16,491 nt of DNA, from the NCBI GenBank assembly GCA_910578495.1, contig CAJTRE010000045.1, positions 1-16,491 of the forward strand. Direction: 5' to 3'. Origin of the DNA: an uncultured Dorea sp. GTDB taxonomy: Bacteria > Bacillota > Clostridia > Lachnospirales > Lachnospiraceae. Within the stretch, counting starts at the first letter, position 1, and each line of letters starts with the position of its first letter. The position numbers were made by a program, and so were the translations under genes. Under the pieces are notes generated by a model, which was given only the letters and a program-made list of their open reading frames with translations, ran no database searches and was not told where the DNA came from. Below, one piece after another: positions 1-7,580 of the stretch.

Positions 1-2
1 AT

Positions 3-365
3 TTCAAACACCTCCGGGGCGGTGAGGAAAAGGCCAATCCGAAATTGACCGCCTATCAAGTGGAGTTGGCACAGGTAGAGGCGGAAATTGAAAAATTACT
101 TGATACGCTGACCGGGGCAAACGCTACCCTGCTTGCCTACGCCAACAAGAAAATCGAGGAACTGGACACGCGCCGCCAGAAAATCACAAAAGCGATTGCC
201 GATTTATCCGTGGAGACCATTTCCCAGCAGCAGATTGATCTGCTGTCCGGCTATTTGGACGACTGGGAGAATATCAGCTTTGAGGATAAGAGGAAAGCCA
301 CGGACGGCCTGATTTCATCAATCAGCGCAACCAGCGAGTATGTAAAAATAGAGTGGAAAATCTGA
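3..365 (+). CDS. Large serine recombinase, C-terminal fragment (5' end outside window)
   Basis: The frame is open from the first bases of the window to a TGA at 363-365, giving about 120 residues. A TTG at 45 lies in this frame, but the codons before it are open, so it is not the real start. The peptide is a charged helical, probably coiled-coil, stretch (VELAQVEAEIEKLL, then NKKIEELDTRRQKITKAIADL) followed by a compact tail ending VKIEWKI. This pattern is typical of the C-terminus of large serine recombinases of Firmicute integrative elements, where the coiled coil helps control synapsis and direction of recombination. The catalytic serine domain lies upstream, outside the window. Codons are visibly G+C-richer than in the genes to the right, fitting acquired DNA. 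The family call rests on the tail only, without a database search. Confidence 0.72.
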   Translation, partial: FKHLRGGEEKANPKLTAYQVELAQVEAEIEKLLDTLTGANATLLAYANKKIEELDTRRQKITKAIADLSVETISQQQIDLLSGYLDDWENISFEDKRKATDGLISSISATSEYVKIEWKI

Positions 366-377
366 CTTTTCCACTCT
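350..377 (+). terminator. Hairpin overlapping the recombinase stop codon
   Basis: An 11-bp perfect inverted repeat (350-360 with 367-377, core GAGTGGAAAA) has a 6-base loop that contains part of the TGA stop. No T-run follows it, so it may be an RNA-stabilising hairpin or an attenuated terminator rather than a classic intrinsic terminator. Confidence 0.4.
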
Positions 378-433
378 GCATATCTGAAACATTTCTTTAT
401 ATCGTTTGTAGCCCCTTGTACACTGATGTTTCT

Positions 434-467
434 ATCATAAAATATAAGTCTTACAGAAGGCTTACAG
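434..467 (-). promoter_or_regulatory. Putative response-regulator-activated promoter with 11-bp direct repeats
   Basis: Read on the minus strand, CTGTAAG (467-461), four bases, then CTGTAAG again (456-450) form a direct repeat with 11-bp periodicity. Ten bases further is TATGAT (439-434), a good -10 box, while no -35 box is seen. This is the geometry of Pho-box-like sites of OmpR/PhoB-family regulators, where the repeats replace the -35 element. The obvious candidate regulator is the OmpR-type protein encoded at 1686-2390. Transcription would start near 427 and run left into the mobile element. Also possible is a plus-strand promoter with TATACT at 486-491, but its spacing to the repeats is poorer. 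Confidence 0.4.
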
Positions 468-472
468 GAAAG

Positions 473-488
473 ATAACAAATTTGTTAT
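473..488. other. 16-bp perfect palindrome, possible operator
   Basis: ATAACAAATTTGTTAT is a perfect 16-bp palindrome just upstream of the CTGTAAG repeats on the minus strand. It may be a dimeric repressor site, but its A+T-richness lowers its significance. Confidence 0.3.
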
Positions 489-502
489 ACTACAAGCCAT
501 GC

Positions 503-563
503 AACATATAAAAGAAAAGCCATTCGGATGCTTGCAGACCAACAGGCTTTTCTTTTATATGTT
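503..563. terminator. Bidirectional terminator-like 19-bp hairpin
   Basis: AACATATAAAAGAAAAGCC (503-521) is perfectly complementary in inverse to 545-563, with a 23-base spacer. The descending arm read in either direction is GGCTTTTCTTTTATATGTT, a GC base followed by a T-rich tract. It is the most likely end of transcription for the two-component operon on the minus strand and could also stop plus-strand transcripts. Confidence 0.55.
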
Positions 564-579
564 ATGTGGCGACAGCCAC

Positions 580-608
580 AAGCTCTAAAATCGCAGATTT
601 TAGAGCTT
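580..608. terminator. 12-bp hairpin downstream of the kinase gene
   Basis: AAGCTCTAAAAT (580-591) pairs with 597-608 around a 5-base loop, starting 17 bases after the kinase stop codon on the minus strand. It lacks a following T-run, so it may protect the 3' end or work together with the hairpin at 503-563. Confidence 0.4.
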
Positions 609-624
609 GCATGGCTATGTAAGT

Positions 625-1713
625 TTACATGACGACATATTCCTTCGGCAGCACCATCTGGAACACACTTCCGCCCTTCATCCCCGTTTTCACTCTCACA
701 CTTCCACCCTGTCGTTCCAGAATCTTCCGTACAAGATAAAGTCCTACGCCCGCTCCCTCACACACTTCAGCTTCTGCTTCTTTTCCCCGATAAAACCGTT
801 TAAAAATCTCTGTCTGCTCCGCTCTATCGACACCAATTCCCTCGTCCTCCACTTCTACTGACACATAAGAAAGATAAGGCTCCACCCGTATGTCAATCTT
901 AGAACCTGCAGGCGAATATTTCACCGCATTATCAAGCACATTGGCAAATGCCTCCGCCGTCCACTTCACATCATGAACAATCTTCAAATCCTCAAACTCT
1001 GCCACTTCCATATCCATACCCTTTTCCGCCGCCTTTAGATAAACCCCGTTGACACTGCGAAGCAATGTCCCTTTCAGACTGGCGTACTCCGGACGAAGCT
1101 GAATCATAGTGCGCTCCATACGGGAAAGATTAGTAAGAGTTCCCATAAGATAATTCAGTTTCCTGACTTCCACTTTGCTCCGCTCTAAAAACTCATACTT
1201 TTCTTCCTCAGTGGTCTCTTCGTCCTCCATCAGTTCCAGACTCATGCCAAGGGCGGCAATCGGCGTCTTAATCTGATGGGAAATGTCTGTCACCAGCTCC
1301 TCCGTCTCTTTCTTTTCTTTCACAACCTGTTCATTTACCACATGAAAGGCACGTCCCAAACGTTCTAACTGCTCCAAAAGCTGAGAGTGTATTCCGGGCT
1401 TCAGAGAGCCTTTGTCCGAATGAAACTCATAATCTCCATTTTCAAACGTCTCCAGATATTCACTAATCTCCTGATAACTCTGATATTCTCTCCGATAACT
1501 GAGATAGCACCAAAGTAGATTCAAAAGAACGGCCGCATAGAAAACATACCACATAGACACCGAAAAACTCTCGCCTTGAATCCGGTAAATCACAAGAAAA
1601 CATACAGCAACTGCCAAAGTAGTAACTGCAATATTGGTTTTCAGTCTACGCTCCAGCCAGATATAATGACACTCTCTTTTTCTAATCATTTTTTCAATAC
1701 TTCTGTCGTCCAT
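625..1713 (-). CDS. Sensor histidine kinase (HisKA type, two closely spaced membrane helices)
   Basis: The 362-residue protein has two hydrophobic helices (about 28-45 and 53-73) with a very short external loop, the layout of intramembrane-sensing kinases such as BceS. A linker and coiled region follow, then the H-box DISHQIKTP with phospho-acceptor His146, the N-box NVLDNA (258-263), the G1 motif DEGIGV (290-295), the F-box IFKRF and the G2 motif GAGVGLYLV (320-328). All catalytic motifs look intact. It should autophosphorylate and pass phosphate to the OmpR-type regulator, whose 3' end overlaps this gene by 28 bases. The start at 1713 has AGGGGG about 11 bases upstream. An ATG at 1689 would give an ATGA overlap with the regulator stop but has no clear ribosome site. 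BceS-like kinases usually sense peptide antibiotics through an ABC transporter, and none is present here. Confidence 0.88.
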   Translation of the reverse strand: MDDRSIEKMIRKRECHYIWLERRLKTNIAVTTLAVAVCFLVIYRIQGESFSVSMWYVFYAAVLLNLLWCYLSYRREYQSYQEISEYLETFENGDYEFHSDKGSLKPGIHSQLLEQLERLGRAFHVVNEQVVKEKKETEELVTDISHQIKTPIAALGMSLELMEDEETTEEEKYEFLERSKVEVRKLNYLMGTLTNLSRMERTMIQLRPEYASLKGTLLRSVNGVYLKAAEKGMDMEVAEFEDLKIVHDVKWTAEAFANVLDNAVKYSPAGSKIDIRVEPYLSYVSVEVEDEGIGVDRAEQTEIFKRFYRGKEAEAEVCEGAGVGLYLVRKILERQGGSVRVKTGMKGGSVFQMVLPKEYVVM

Positions 1714-2390
1714 AGATATCCAAGCCCCCTGACATTTTTAATATACTCCCTGTCTTCTTCCGCTGACAATCGTTTCTTCAAACGACTGATTGTCACTGGA
1801 ACAGTATTATCATCCACAAACTGTCCATCGATGCCCCACACCGCCTCCAAAATCTGCTCTTTGGAAATAATTTGTTTCGGATGCTCCAGAAAATAATGGA
1901 GAAGCTGGATCTCTTTTTTACTCAGATTTAATTCCTCATCTTTTTTATACACCTTCATCTGTACGCACTGCATATGTATATCCCCGGCATACAGACAGAC
2001 GCCGCTCTCTTTGCCTTCACTGCCTTGTCTCTCAATCCGGCGCATGAGAGCATTTACCTTGGAAATGAGCACCATCAGGCTGAACGGTTTCGTAATATAA
2101 TCATCCGCCCCTACATCATAGCCATTCACAATATCCACTTCCTGATCTAAGGCTGTCAGAAAAATAAAATGCACATCGCTTTTCTTTCGCACCTCTCTGG
2201 CAAAATCCAGACCATTTCCATCGTTCATCGTAATGTCACTGATAATCAGGTCTATCTTCTGCTTCTCAAAAAAGTCCATCGCTTCGGTAACACCGAACGC
2301 ACTGTACACTTCATATCCTTCTTTTTGCAGTTTCAAAGTGATACCCCGATTCAGGCTTTTGTCGTCTTCCAGCAATAAAATATTTATCAT
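1686..2390 (-). CDS. OmpR/PhoB-family response regulator
   Basis: This is a 234-residue DNA-binding response regulator. The receiver domain (1 to about 118) has acidic residues Asp9/Asp10, phospho-acceptor Asp52 in LIISDITMNDGNG, the signalling Thr79 and Lys101 (YITKPF). A winged-helix domain follows (about 130-230; KKEIQLLHYFLEHPKQIISK, DNTVPVTISRLKKRL, VRGLGYLW). The open frame extends upstream, but ATG 2390 is chosen because AGGAG lies 9 bases before it and the protein then begins MINILLLEDD, exactly where receiver domains start. Only 25 bases separate this start from the stop of the fused regulator at 2416, and no good promoter is visible in the gap, so the genes may share a transcript. 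Its probable partner is the kinase encoded immediately downstream. Confidence 0.92.
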   Translation of the reverse strand: MINILLLEDDKSLNRGITLKLQKEGYEVYSAFGVTEAMDFFEKQKIDLIISDITMNDGNGLDFAREVRKKSDVHFIFLTALDQEVDIVNGYDVGADDYITKPFSLMVLISKVNALMRRIERQGSEGKESGVCLYAGDIHMQCVQMKVYKKDEELNLSKKEIQLLHYFLEHPKQIISKEQILEAVWGIDGQFVDDNTVPVTISRLKKRLSAEEDREYIKNVRGLGYLWTTEVLKK

Positions 2391-2415
2391 AATGGATACT
2401 CCTGTGAATATAATT

Positions 2416-5400
2416 TCAATTTTCATTCCGATACTGATTTGGTGTAACGCCACAAATTTTCTTAAATGTATTGTTGAAGTGTACAGACGAATTAAATCCA
2501 CAAAGTTCTGCAATCTCATAGAACTTGTAATTCGTCGTTGCAATTAATTCCTTTGCATATTCTATCCTTTTGCGAATCACATAATTGGAAAATGTCTCCT
2601 GCGTCTCCGCCGAAAATATACGACTAAAATATCCGGCGCTGATCCCTAACTGATCTGCTACTTTTTCAAGCGTAATTTTTGTTGTAAATTCTTTCTGTAT
2701 AATCTGCACTGCCTGACGAACAAGAAAACTGTACCCCTCTCCTTTTTCATCTTCACACACACTCATATCAATTTGGGCAACTGCATCTAATATTTCCTCC
2801 ACTGTATCATAATCCCCCACATCAAAAGACACTCCAAGATTATTCTGCTCCACGTACGGAAGAAACTGTCTTCTTAAAATTTCAAAAAATTCACTTTTAT
2901 CAATCAACCGATCACGCTGTTGTAAAAGGAATTTTTCTATTTCCTCCCGAAAAGATTCTGTTTGTTTCGACTCAAAGGACTCTTTCAACATGTCCATATC
3001 CGCCGCTTGATACGCATTTTGAATACCACTCCAGAAAATCTTTTTATCTTTTCGGAAAAATCTTTGTTCCAAAAGTTTTCTTGCTTCTTGATAGCCTTTG
3101 GGAAGTTCTTCCAACAAATACTCATTTCTGTATACTGAAATCACAATATCAATATCCAAAATATACTTAAAATGATAAGTCAGGCTATTGACAATACTAC
3201 GAATCTTCTCCTCTACAGCTAATTGACTTTTTTCTTTCGAACACGTAAACAAAATCTGATAGCAATACGGCTCTGAGTAAAACCCCTCCCATTCTTCATG
3301 ATTCTTAATACTTTCTGCCAGCATATTATCAATAGTCCTGTACAACAATTGCAGATCACTGTCTTTATAACGCTCAACAATCTTTTCCCACATTTTCATA
3401 TAAATGGAAATAATATATATCCCATTATTGTGAATTTTTACATGATATCGACTTGCACCACGTATAAATTCATCTTTATTTATTCCACCAATCTGTAATA
3501 TATTTTTGAGAAAATTTTCTTTGTAAAAATGTTCTTCCCGTTGTTTTTCCAGTTCTGATATTGTTTCTTTTTTATGCGAAGCGGAATTCTTCTCTATCTT
3601 TTCTGAAACTTTTTCCAGATAATCTATAAGAACATCTCCTGCAAGTTCATTTTTTAGAACGTAATCATCTGCTCCAAGCCGCATTGCCTGCTGAACCAGC
3701 CGAAAATCTTCATGACAGGTGAGCATAGCTATAAAACCGCCGATTTCTGCTTTTCTTACCTTTTCCAATACTTCAATACCGTTCATTCCCGGCATTGTAA
3801 TGTCCAAAAATATAATATCCGGATCTTCTTTTTGTATCACATCCACCGCTGTAATTCCGTTATCTGCTTCCGCTGAAACAATATAACCGCATTCATTTTG
3901 CTGGATAATAGATTTGATTCCCATACGGACAAAATACTCATCATCAACAATCACTATCTTCAACATTTTTTCCTCCTGTGCCGGAATCACTACACTAACA
4001 ACTGTATACTCTCCCGGAACACTTCTAATGGAAATACCATATTCTTCTCCAAAAACCAGTTTTATTCTCCGGTTAATATTATAAAGACCAATCTTCACCA
4101 TTCCCTTTTGTTCTTTTCTCTCTTTCTTCAGAATCTCTTCAATTCTTTCCTCACAAATTCCTTTCCCATTATCCTGCACTTCGTAAACAATACTATCACT
4201 GCGTCTACAGACCTTCACCTTAATCTCCCCTTTGCCGGACATCTCATCAAAACCATGAAACACACTGTTTTCCACTAAAGTCTGCAAAAGAAATTTAACC
4301 GTAAGACAGGATTTTACTTCTTCCTCAACATCCATTTCAATTTGAAATTTATTATAATAGCGCAGTGAAAGAATATCAATATAGTAGTTCATTTGTTCAA
4401 GTTCTTCACGAATGGGTATTGTATCTTCCCTCCTTCGCACTACAAAAGCAAGTAAACGTGAGAAAGAATCCAATGCCTTATCTATCGCTTTATTCCCTTG
4501 TATGACTGCCATCCAACGGATAGTATTCAGTGTATTCAAAATAAAATGCGGTGAAATCTGTGCCTGAAGTGCACGATACTCAGCCTCCATTTTTTCACTT
4601 TCTTCCAACCGGACTCTCTCAATCAAATGCTCCGTATTTTCAACCATAAGATTAAAAGATTCACAAACTTCCTCAAACTCACCGTCCGTCCCTACTTTCG
4701 CACGAACCGATAAATCTCCCTCTCGTACTTCTTTCATAAGACGGTTCAGTTCCCCGATAGGCTGCATACTTTTATTCAAAATAAATTCCACCCAAAAAAG
4801 AGAAAACAAAATACCTCCTAAAGTAATAACAACAATTGTAAATATAACTTTATAAGCTTCTTCATACATTTGATTTCTGGTAAGAAGCGTTGCGATGAAT
4901 ACTCCATACCGTTCAGAAGCCGTCATCACTTCCAGATGTTTTTTCCTTTGCTTCTCGTACTCCTTTTTCCAATTCTCCGCAGGAAATGAAGTATATAACA
5001 GCTCTTTGTTTTTATCAAAAAATACAACTTTCGTTGTACCACCCATCTCGTCGTCTTCCCAGATTTTTCCCAGATCCTTCACAGCAATATCGATGCGTAT
5101 CACTCCCGCAATCTGATTAGTCATTGGATTTTTAAGAAGCCTCCCGATTGCAATAATCGGTTCTTCCCCCAAATACAAATCTTCTTTCATATACGGAAAC
5201 AGTACGGCTTCTTTCCCATCTGTTTTCAAAAGTTCCTGATACCACTCTAAAGATTCCGGATCTTTTTCCAAATATCTTTTTCCCGACCTTTGTTTATAGT
5301 ACGTTCTTCCATCATTAGCCACAAAAATGGTAACTCCGTAAATATACTCATTCCGGTAATACATCTCTGAATACAAACGCTCTCCCATTAAATCAATATC

Positions 5401-5685
5401 TTCGTACATCTGATATCTGACACTTGTATTCGGTTTTTCCTCATATTCTTTTACTAAAATATCCATCATAGACTCATCAATCAGTGGTTTTTGTGTCATC
5501 GTCACAAAAGAATCCAGTAGATTTTCTATTGTGATCATTTTCTGTTTATTGATGGAATGCATCGCCTGCTCTGAATTCTTCTTCAATGAATTGCTGATGT
5601 AGAACGATACAATCGCCATATTCATGATTGCTACGCTCAATATCATTATAATAATTGCAATCTTAAATCTTGTCTTCAACTTCAT
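2416..5685 (-). CDS. Fused YesM-like sensor kinase and YesN-like AraC-type response regulator
   Basis: One uninterrupted 1089-residue frame contains what are normally two genes. Residues 1-573: a membrane helix (8-30), an extracytoplasmic sensor region (about 31-275), a second helix (about 278-300), a HAMP-like region (300-355), the His_kinase motif QISPHFILNTLNTIRW with His380, the N-box around LVENSVFHG (470-478), DNGKGI (505-510) and GLYNINRRI (533-541). Residues 574-1089: a receiver with Asp581/Asp582, phospho-acceptor Asp628 (IIFLDITMPGMNG) and Lys678, a long linker, and a C-terminal AraC double helix-turn-helix (about 995-1085). The ATG for residue 574 is preceded by AGGAGG with five bases spacing, so the regulator could also be made alone. 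Both halves have normal family length. It lies just after a sugar ABC importer and most likely controls it. The main start has AGGTGG nine bases upstream. Confidence 0.9.
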   Translation of the reverse strand: MKLKTRFKIAIIIMILSVAIMNMAIVSFYISNSLKKNSEQAMHSINKQKMITIENLLDSFVTMTQKPLIDESMMDILVKEYEEKPNTSVRYQMYEDIDLMGERLYSEMYYRNEYIYGVTIFVANDGRTYYKQRSGKRYLEKDPESLEWYQELLKTDGKEAVLFPYMKEDLYLGEEPIIAIGRLLKNPMTNQIAGVIRIDIAVKDLGKIWEDDEMGGTTKVVFFDKNKELLYTSFPAENWKKEYEKQRKKHLEVMTASERYGVFIATLLTRNQMYEEAYKVIFTIVVITLGGILFSLFWVEFILNKSMQPIGELNRLMKEVREGDLSVRAKVGTDGEFEEVCESFNLMVENTEHLIERVRLEESEKMEAEYRALQAQISPHFILNTLNTIRWMAVIQGNKAIDKALDSFSRLLAFVVRRREDTIPIREELEQMNYYIDILSLRYYNKFQIEMDVEEEVKSCLTVKFLLQTLVENSVFHGFDEMSGKGEIKVKVCRRSDSIVYEVQDNGKGICEERIEEILKKERKEQKGMVKIGLYNINRRIKLVFGEEYGISIRSVPGEYTVVSVVIPAQEEKMLKIVIVDDEYFVRMGIKSIIQQNECGYIVSAEADNGITAVDVIQKEDPDIIFLDITMPGMNGIEVLEKVRKAEIGGFIAMLTCHEDFRLVQQAMRLGADDYVLKNELAGDVLIDYLEKVSEKIEKNSASHKKETISELEKQREEHFYKENFLKNILQIGGINKDEFIRGASRYHVKIHNNGIYIISIYMKMWEKIVERYKDSDLQLLYRTIDNMLAESIKNHEEWEGFYSEPYCYQILFTCSKEKSQLAVEEKIRSIVNSLTYHFKYILDIDIVISVYRNEYLLEELPKGYQEARKLLEQRFFRKDKKIFWSGIQNAYQAADMDMLKESFESKQTESFREEIEKFLLQQRDRLIDKSEFFEILRRQFLPYVEQNNLGVSFDVGDYDTVEEILDAVAQIDMSVCEDEKGEGYSFLVRQAVQIIQKEFTTKITLEKVADQLGISAGYFSRIFSAETQETFSNYVIRKRIEYAKELIATTNYKFYEIAELCGFNSSVHFNNTFKKICGVTPNQYRNEN
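3964..3983 (-). promoter_or_regulatory. Internal ribosome binding site and start codon at the kinase-regulator junction
   Basis: On the minus strand, CAGGAGGAAAAAATG gives a perfect AGGAGG, five A residues and ATG at 3966-3964. It begins the receiver domain (MLKIVIVDDE) exactly where a separate YesN-type gene would start. The same bases encode Gln-Glu-Glu-Lys-Met of the fused frame. Confidence 0.6.
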
Positions 5686-5710
5686 GCCGTATATCCACCT
5701 TTCTGCTGAT

Positions 5711-5739
5711 CACATAATGTTAAAATTACTATAACACAA
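5711..5739 (-). promoter_or_regulatory. Weak candidate promoter for the fused regulator
   Basis: On the minus strand, TTGTGT (5739-5734) and TATGTG (5716-5711) are separated by 17 bases, after the importer terminator and before the ATG at 5685. The match to consensus is modest. TATAGT (5733-5728) is another possible -10 with no good -35. Confidence 0.22.
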
Positions 5740-5767
5740 AAGACCGCTGTGTTACCACCGGTCTTTT
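5738..5767. terminator. Terminator between the sugar importer and the fused regulator
   Basis: AAAAGACCG (5738-5746) and CGGTCTTTT (5759-5767) form a 9-bp stem with a 12-base loop. In the minus direction the stem ends CGGTCTTTT followed by GTGTT, in the other direction CGGTCTTTTA, so it may work both ways. It lies 36 bases after the second permease stop. Confidence 0.6.
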
Positions 5768-5803
5768 ATGGGACTACTCTATGCTCTCTTCTTCACAGAC
5801 TGA

Positions 5804-6616
5804 TTATCCTTTAATACCGTCTGAGGCAATTCCGCGAATCAACTGTTTTTGTAACAGCAAAAATAATACTAAAATCGGAATACAAATTACTACGACACCT
5901 GCCATCGTTAAATTCAGTCGATTAAAATATGTATCTTTCAATGTATTTAAGCCTACTACAAGAACAAAATTCTCTTCACTGCTTACAAAAGTGGACGGTA
6001 CAAGATACGCATTCCAAGATTGTACGAAATTAAAGATTGTTATTGTTGCAATGATCGGCTTGGAAAGCGGCAGTACAATTTTTATATAGCTCCCAATACT
6101 TCCAAGTCCGTCAATTTTAGCTGCCTCCAAAATATCGGAAGGAATCGTTACATAATACTGTCTTGCCATGAACACATAAAGCGTATTCAACAGGAATGGA
6201 ACTACCAAGCCCGTTATCGTATCATTCCATCCCAGATCTGAAACCATGATATACAATGGTGTCAATAATACCTGAAACGGAATCATTAATGTAACCAGTA
6301 CAATCATAAAACACACATTTCTTCCCGGAAATCGAAGTTTTGCCAATGCGTACCCTGCGGTAAGTGCTGTAAAAAGTTCTCCTGCCAACGTTAAAACCGT
6401 TACAAGGATTGTATTTTTGAACCATGTAAATACAGGATAATTTTCGAACAGGTTTTTGTAATTCTCCAATGTGAACTCGCTTGGAGATACCAGTTTATTG
6501 ACTTTGTCAAGCGGAAGCAGCGAGTTATAAATTGCATAGATCATTGGCACCAAGAAAAGAAAAGCCAATGCTGTTATAAGAATCCAAAATGGAATCTTTT
6601 TCATTTTCTTACTCAT
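5804..6616 (-). CDS. Carbohydrate ABC transporter permease (MalG type)
   Basis: This 270-residue inner-membrane subunit of a binding-protein-dependent sugar importer has about six hydrophobic segments. The conserved cytoplasmic EAA loop lies at 164-187 (EAAKIDGLGS, then IVLPLSKP), which docks onto the ATPase. Length and motifs fit the MalG/CUT1 family. The start at 6616 has AGGAGG six bases upstream, and that site overlaps the stop codon of the preceding permease, with 12 bases between the genes, indicating translational coupling. A terminator follows at 5738-5767, so this is the last gene of the importer unit. No ATP-binding gene is present in the operon. The substrate is unknown. The neighbouring GH65 phosphorylases suggest an alpha-linked glucose-containing oligosaccharide. 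Confidence 0.92.
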   Translation of the reverse strand: MSKKMKKIPFWILITALAFLFLVPMIYAIYNSLLPLDKVNKLVSPSEFTLENYKNLFENYPVFTWFKNTILVTVLTLAGELFTALTAGYALAKLRFPGRNVCFMIVLVTLMIPFQVLLTPLYIMVSDLGWNDTITGLVVPFLLNTLYVFMARQYYVTIPSDILEAAKIDGLGSIGSYIKIVLPLSKPIIATITIFNFVQSWNAYLVPSTFVSSEENFVLVVGLNTLKDTYFNRLNLTMAGVVVICIPILVLFLLLQKQLIRGIASDGIKG

Positions 6617-6628
6617 CTTCTTCCTCCT

Positions 6629-7546
6629 TTAATCCAAATCACCGGAATTGCTTAATTTCTTCTGTATCAAGGAAACAACCATAATGATTAAGAATAAAAC
6701 AACTGCAATGGAACAACCATATCCAACTTTATAATAGCGGAAACTGTTCTGATAAAAGTATGTAAGCAGTGTGTTGGTGGCGCCTGCCGGAGAACCAAGT
6801 CCGCCGCTTGCGCTTGTCACCGCCGCTATTTGATCAAATATCTGGAATGCCTGAATAATAGAGTATACGACTACCAGATATGTTGTGGGTTTTAACAAAG
6901 GTAATGTGACATATCGAAACGTCTGCCATCCGCCGGCTCCATCAATTTTAGCAGCCTCATATACATTATCTGAAATCGTCTGCATTCCAGAGAGATAATA
7001 GATCATATAAAATCCTACCAACTGCCATACGAATAAAATTCCAATAAACGGCATGGCAAGTTTTACATCTGCATACCATGTTGTATCTGGAAATCCTATT
7101 TTCACAAGAAGGGCTTGAACAAGTCCTCCTTTTACAAACAGATACATAAATACAGTCGCAACTGCAACTCCTGCAATCGTATAAGGAATAAAATAAATTG
7201 TCCTGAAAATTCCCCTTGCCCGGAATTTTGAATTCAAAATTACTGCAAGAGCCAGTGATACCATCGTCATAACCGGCACTGTCACGATAACAAAAAGCAA
7301 TGTGTTCTTCAGTGCAAGTATAAATTTGGGATCTTGAAACATCTGTATATAGTTCTGTAATCCGATAAAAACTTTCTCATCCGGCCGCAGATATGAATAT
7401 TCAAAAAAACTCAAATATACGGACCGAACAAATGGTATAAAAAACCAAAGCACCCAGCAAATTGCCGCCGGGAGCATGAAGATGAGGCCGGCCCTCTTCT
7501 CATCCCAAGAAACGGCCTCCTTCACTTTCTTTCCATTTTTCTTCAT
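6629..7546 (-). CDS. Carbohydrate ABC transporter permease (MalF/UgpA type)
   Basis: This 305-residue membrane protein is the first permease of the sugar importer. A short basic N-terminus leads into a first helix (about 20-48), followed by five further hydrophobic segments. The EAA loop lies at 197-220 (EAAKIDGAGG, then YVTLPLLKP). Sequence character and length match the UgpA/MalF-like subunits of CUT1 importers that lack the extra N-terminal region of enterobacterial MalF. The ATG at 7546 is preceded by GAGGTAGGAG, a slightly close but good ribosome site. It sits 34 bases after the binding-protein gene and 12 bases before the second permease. It should form the transmembrane channel as a heterodimer with the MalG-type partner. 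Confidence 0.92.
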   Translation of the reverse strand: MKKNGKKVKEAVSWDEKRAGLIFMLPAAICWVLWFFIPFVRSVYLSFFEYSYLRPDEKVFIGLQNYIQMFQDPKFILALKNTLLFVIVTVPVMTMVSLALAVILNSKFRARGIFRTIYFIPYTIAGVAVATVFMYLFVKGGLVQALLVKIGFPDTTWYADVKLAMPFIGILFVWQLVGFYMIYYLSGMQTISDNVYEAAKIDGAGGWQTFRYVTLPLLKPTTYLVVVYSIIQAFQIFDQIAAVTSASGGLGSPAGATNTLLTYFYQNSFRYYKVGYGCSIAVVLFLIIMVVSLIQKKLSNSGDLD

Positions 7547-7580
7547 GACTCCTACCTCATTTCAGAGTATGCAATTAATA

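Larger units (their letters stand above)
491..621. repeat. 130-bp nested inverted-repeat element (four-way junction fold), MITE-like
   Basis: Outer arms AGCCATGCAA (495-504) and TTGCATGGCT (607-616) are perfect 10-bp inverted repeats. With one extra base they extend outward to about 491 and 621 (TACA...TGTA). Inside lie three more inverted repeats: 503-521 with 545-563 (19 bp), 565-570 with 575-580 (6 bp, TGTGGC), and 580-591 with 597-608 (12 bp). Together they could fold as a multi-branched structure. The element starts beyond the regulatory repeats and ends four bases before the stop codon of the kinase gene. No coding capacity and no clear target duplication are seen. It could be a small non-autonomous element or simply stacked terminators. 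Confidence 0.45.

Noticed and set aside
386..432. GAAACAT / ATGTTTC inverted repeat as an attachment site
   Set aside because: Seven-base arms in A+T-rich DNA are expected by chance, and serine recombinase cores cannot be recognised without the partner site.
462..491. Plus-strand promoter TTACAG-18-TATACT
   Set aside because: It would run straight into the hairpin at 503-563 and antisense to the kinase, and the repeats fit activator geometry better on the minus strand.
607..861. Plus-strand open frame opposite the end of the kinase gene
   Set aside because: It lies antisense to a kinase with intact motifs, has no ribosome site, and its peptide (Ser/His/Phe-rich) is typical of shadow translation.
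2391..2543. Longer N-terminus for the OmpR-type regulator
   Set aside because: The extra 51 residues overlap the AraC domain of the fused gene, and ATG 2390 has a proper ribosome site and the family's normal start.
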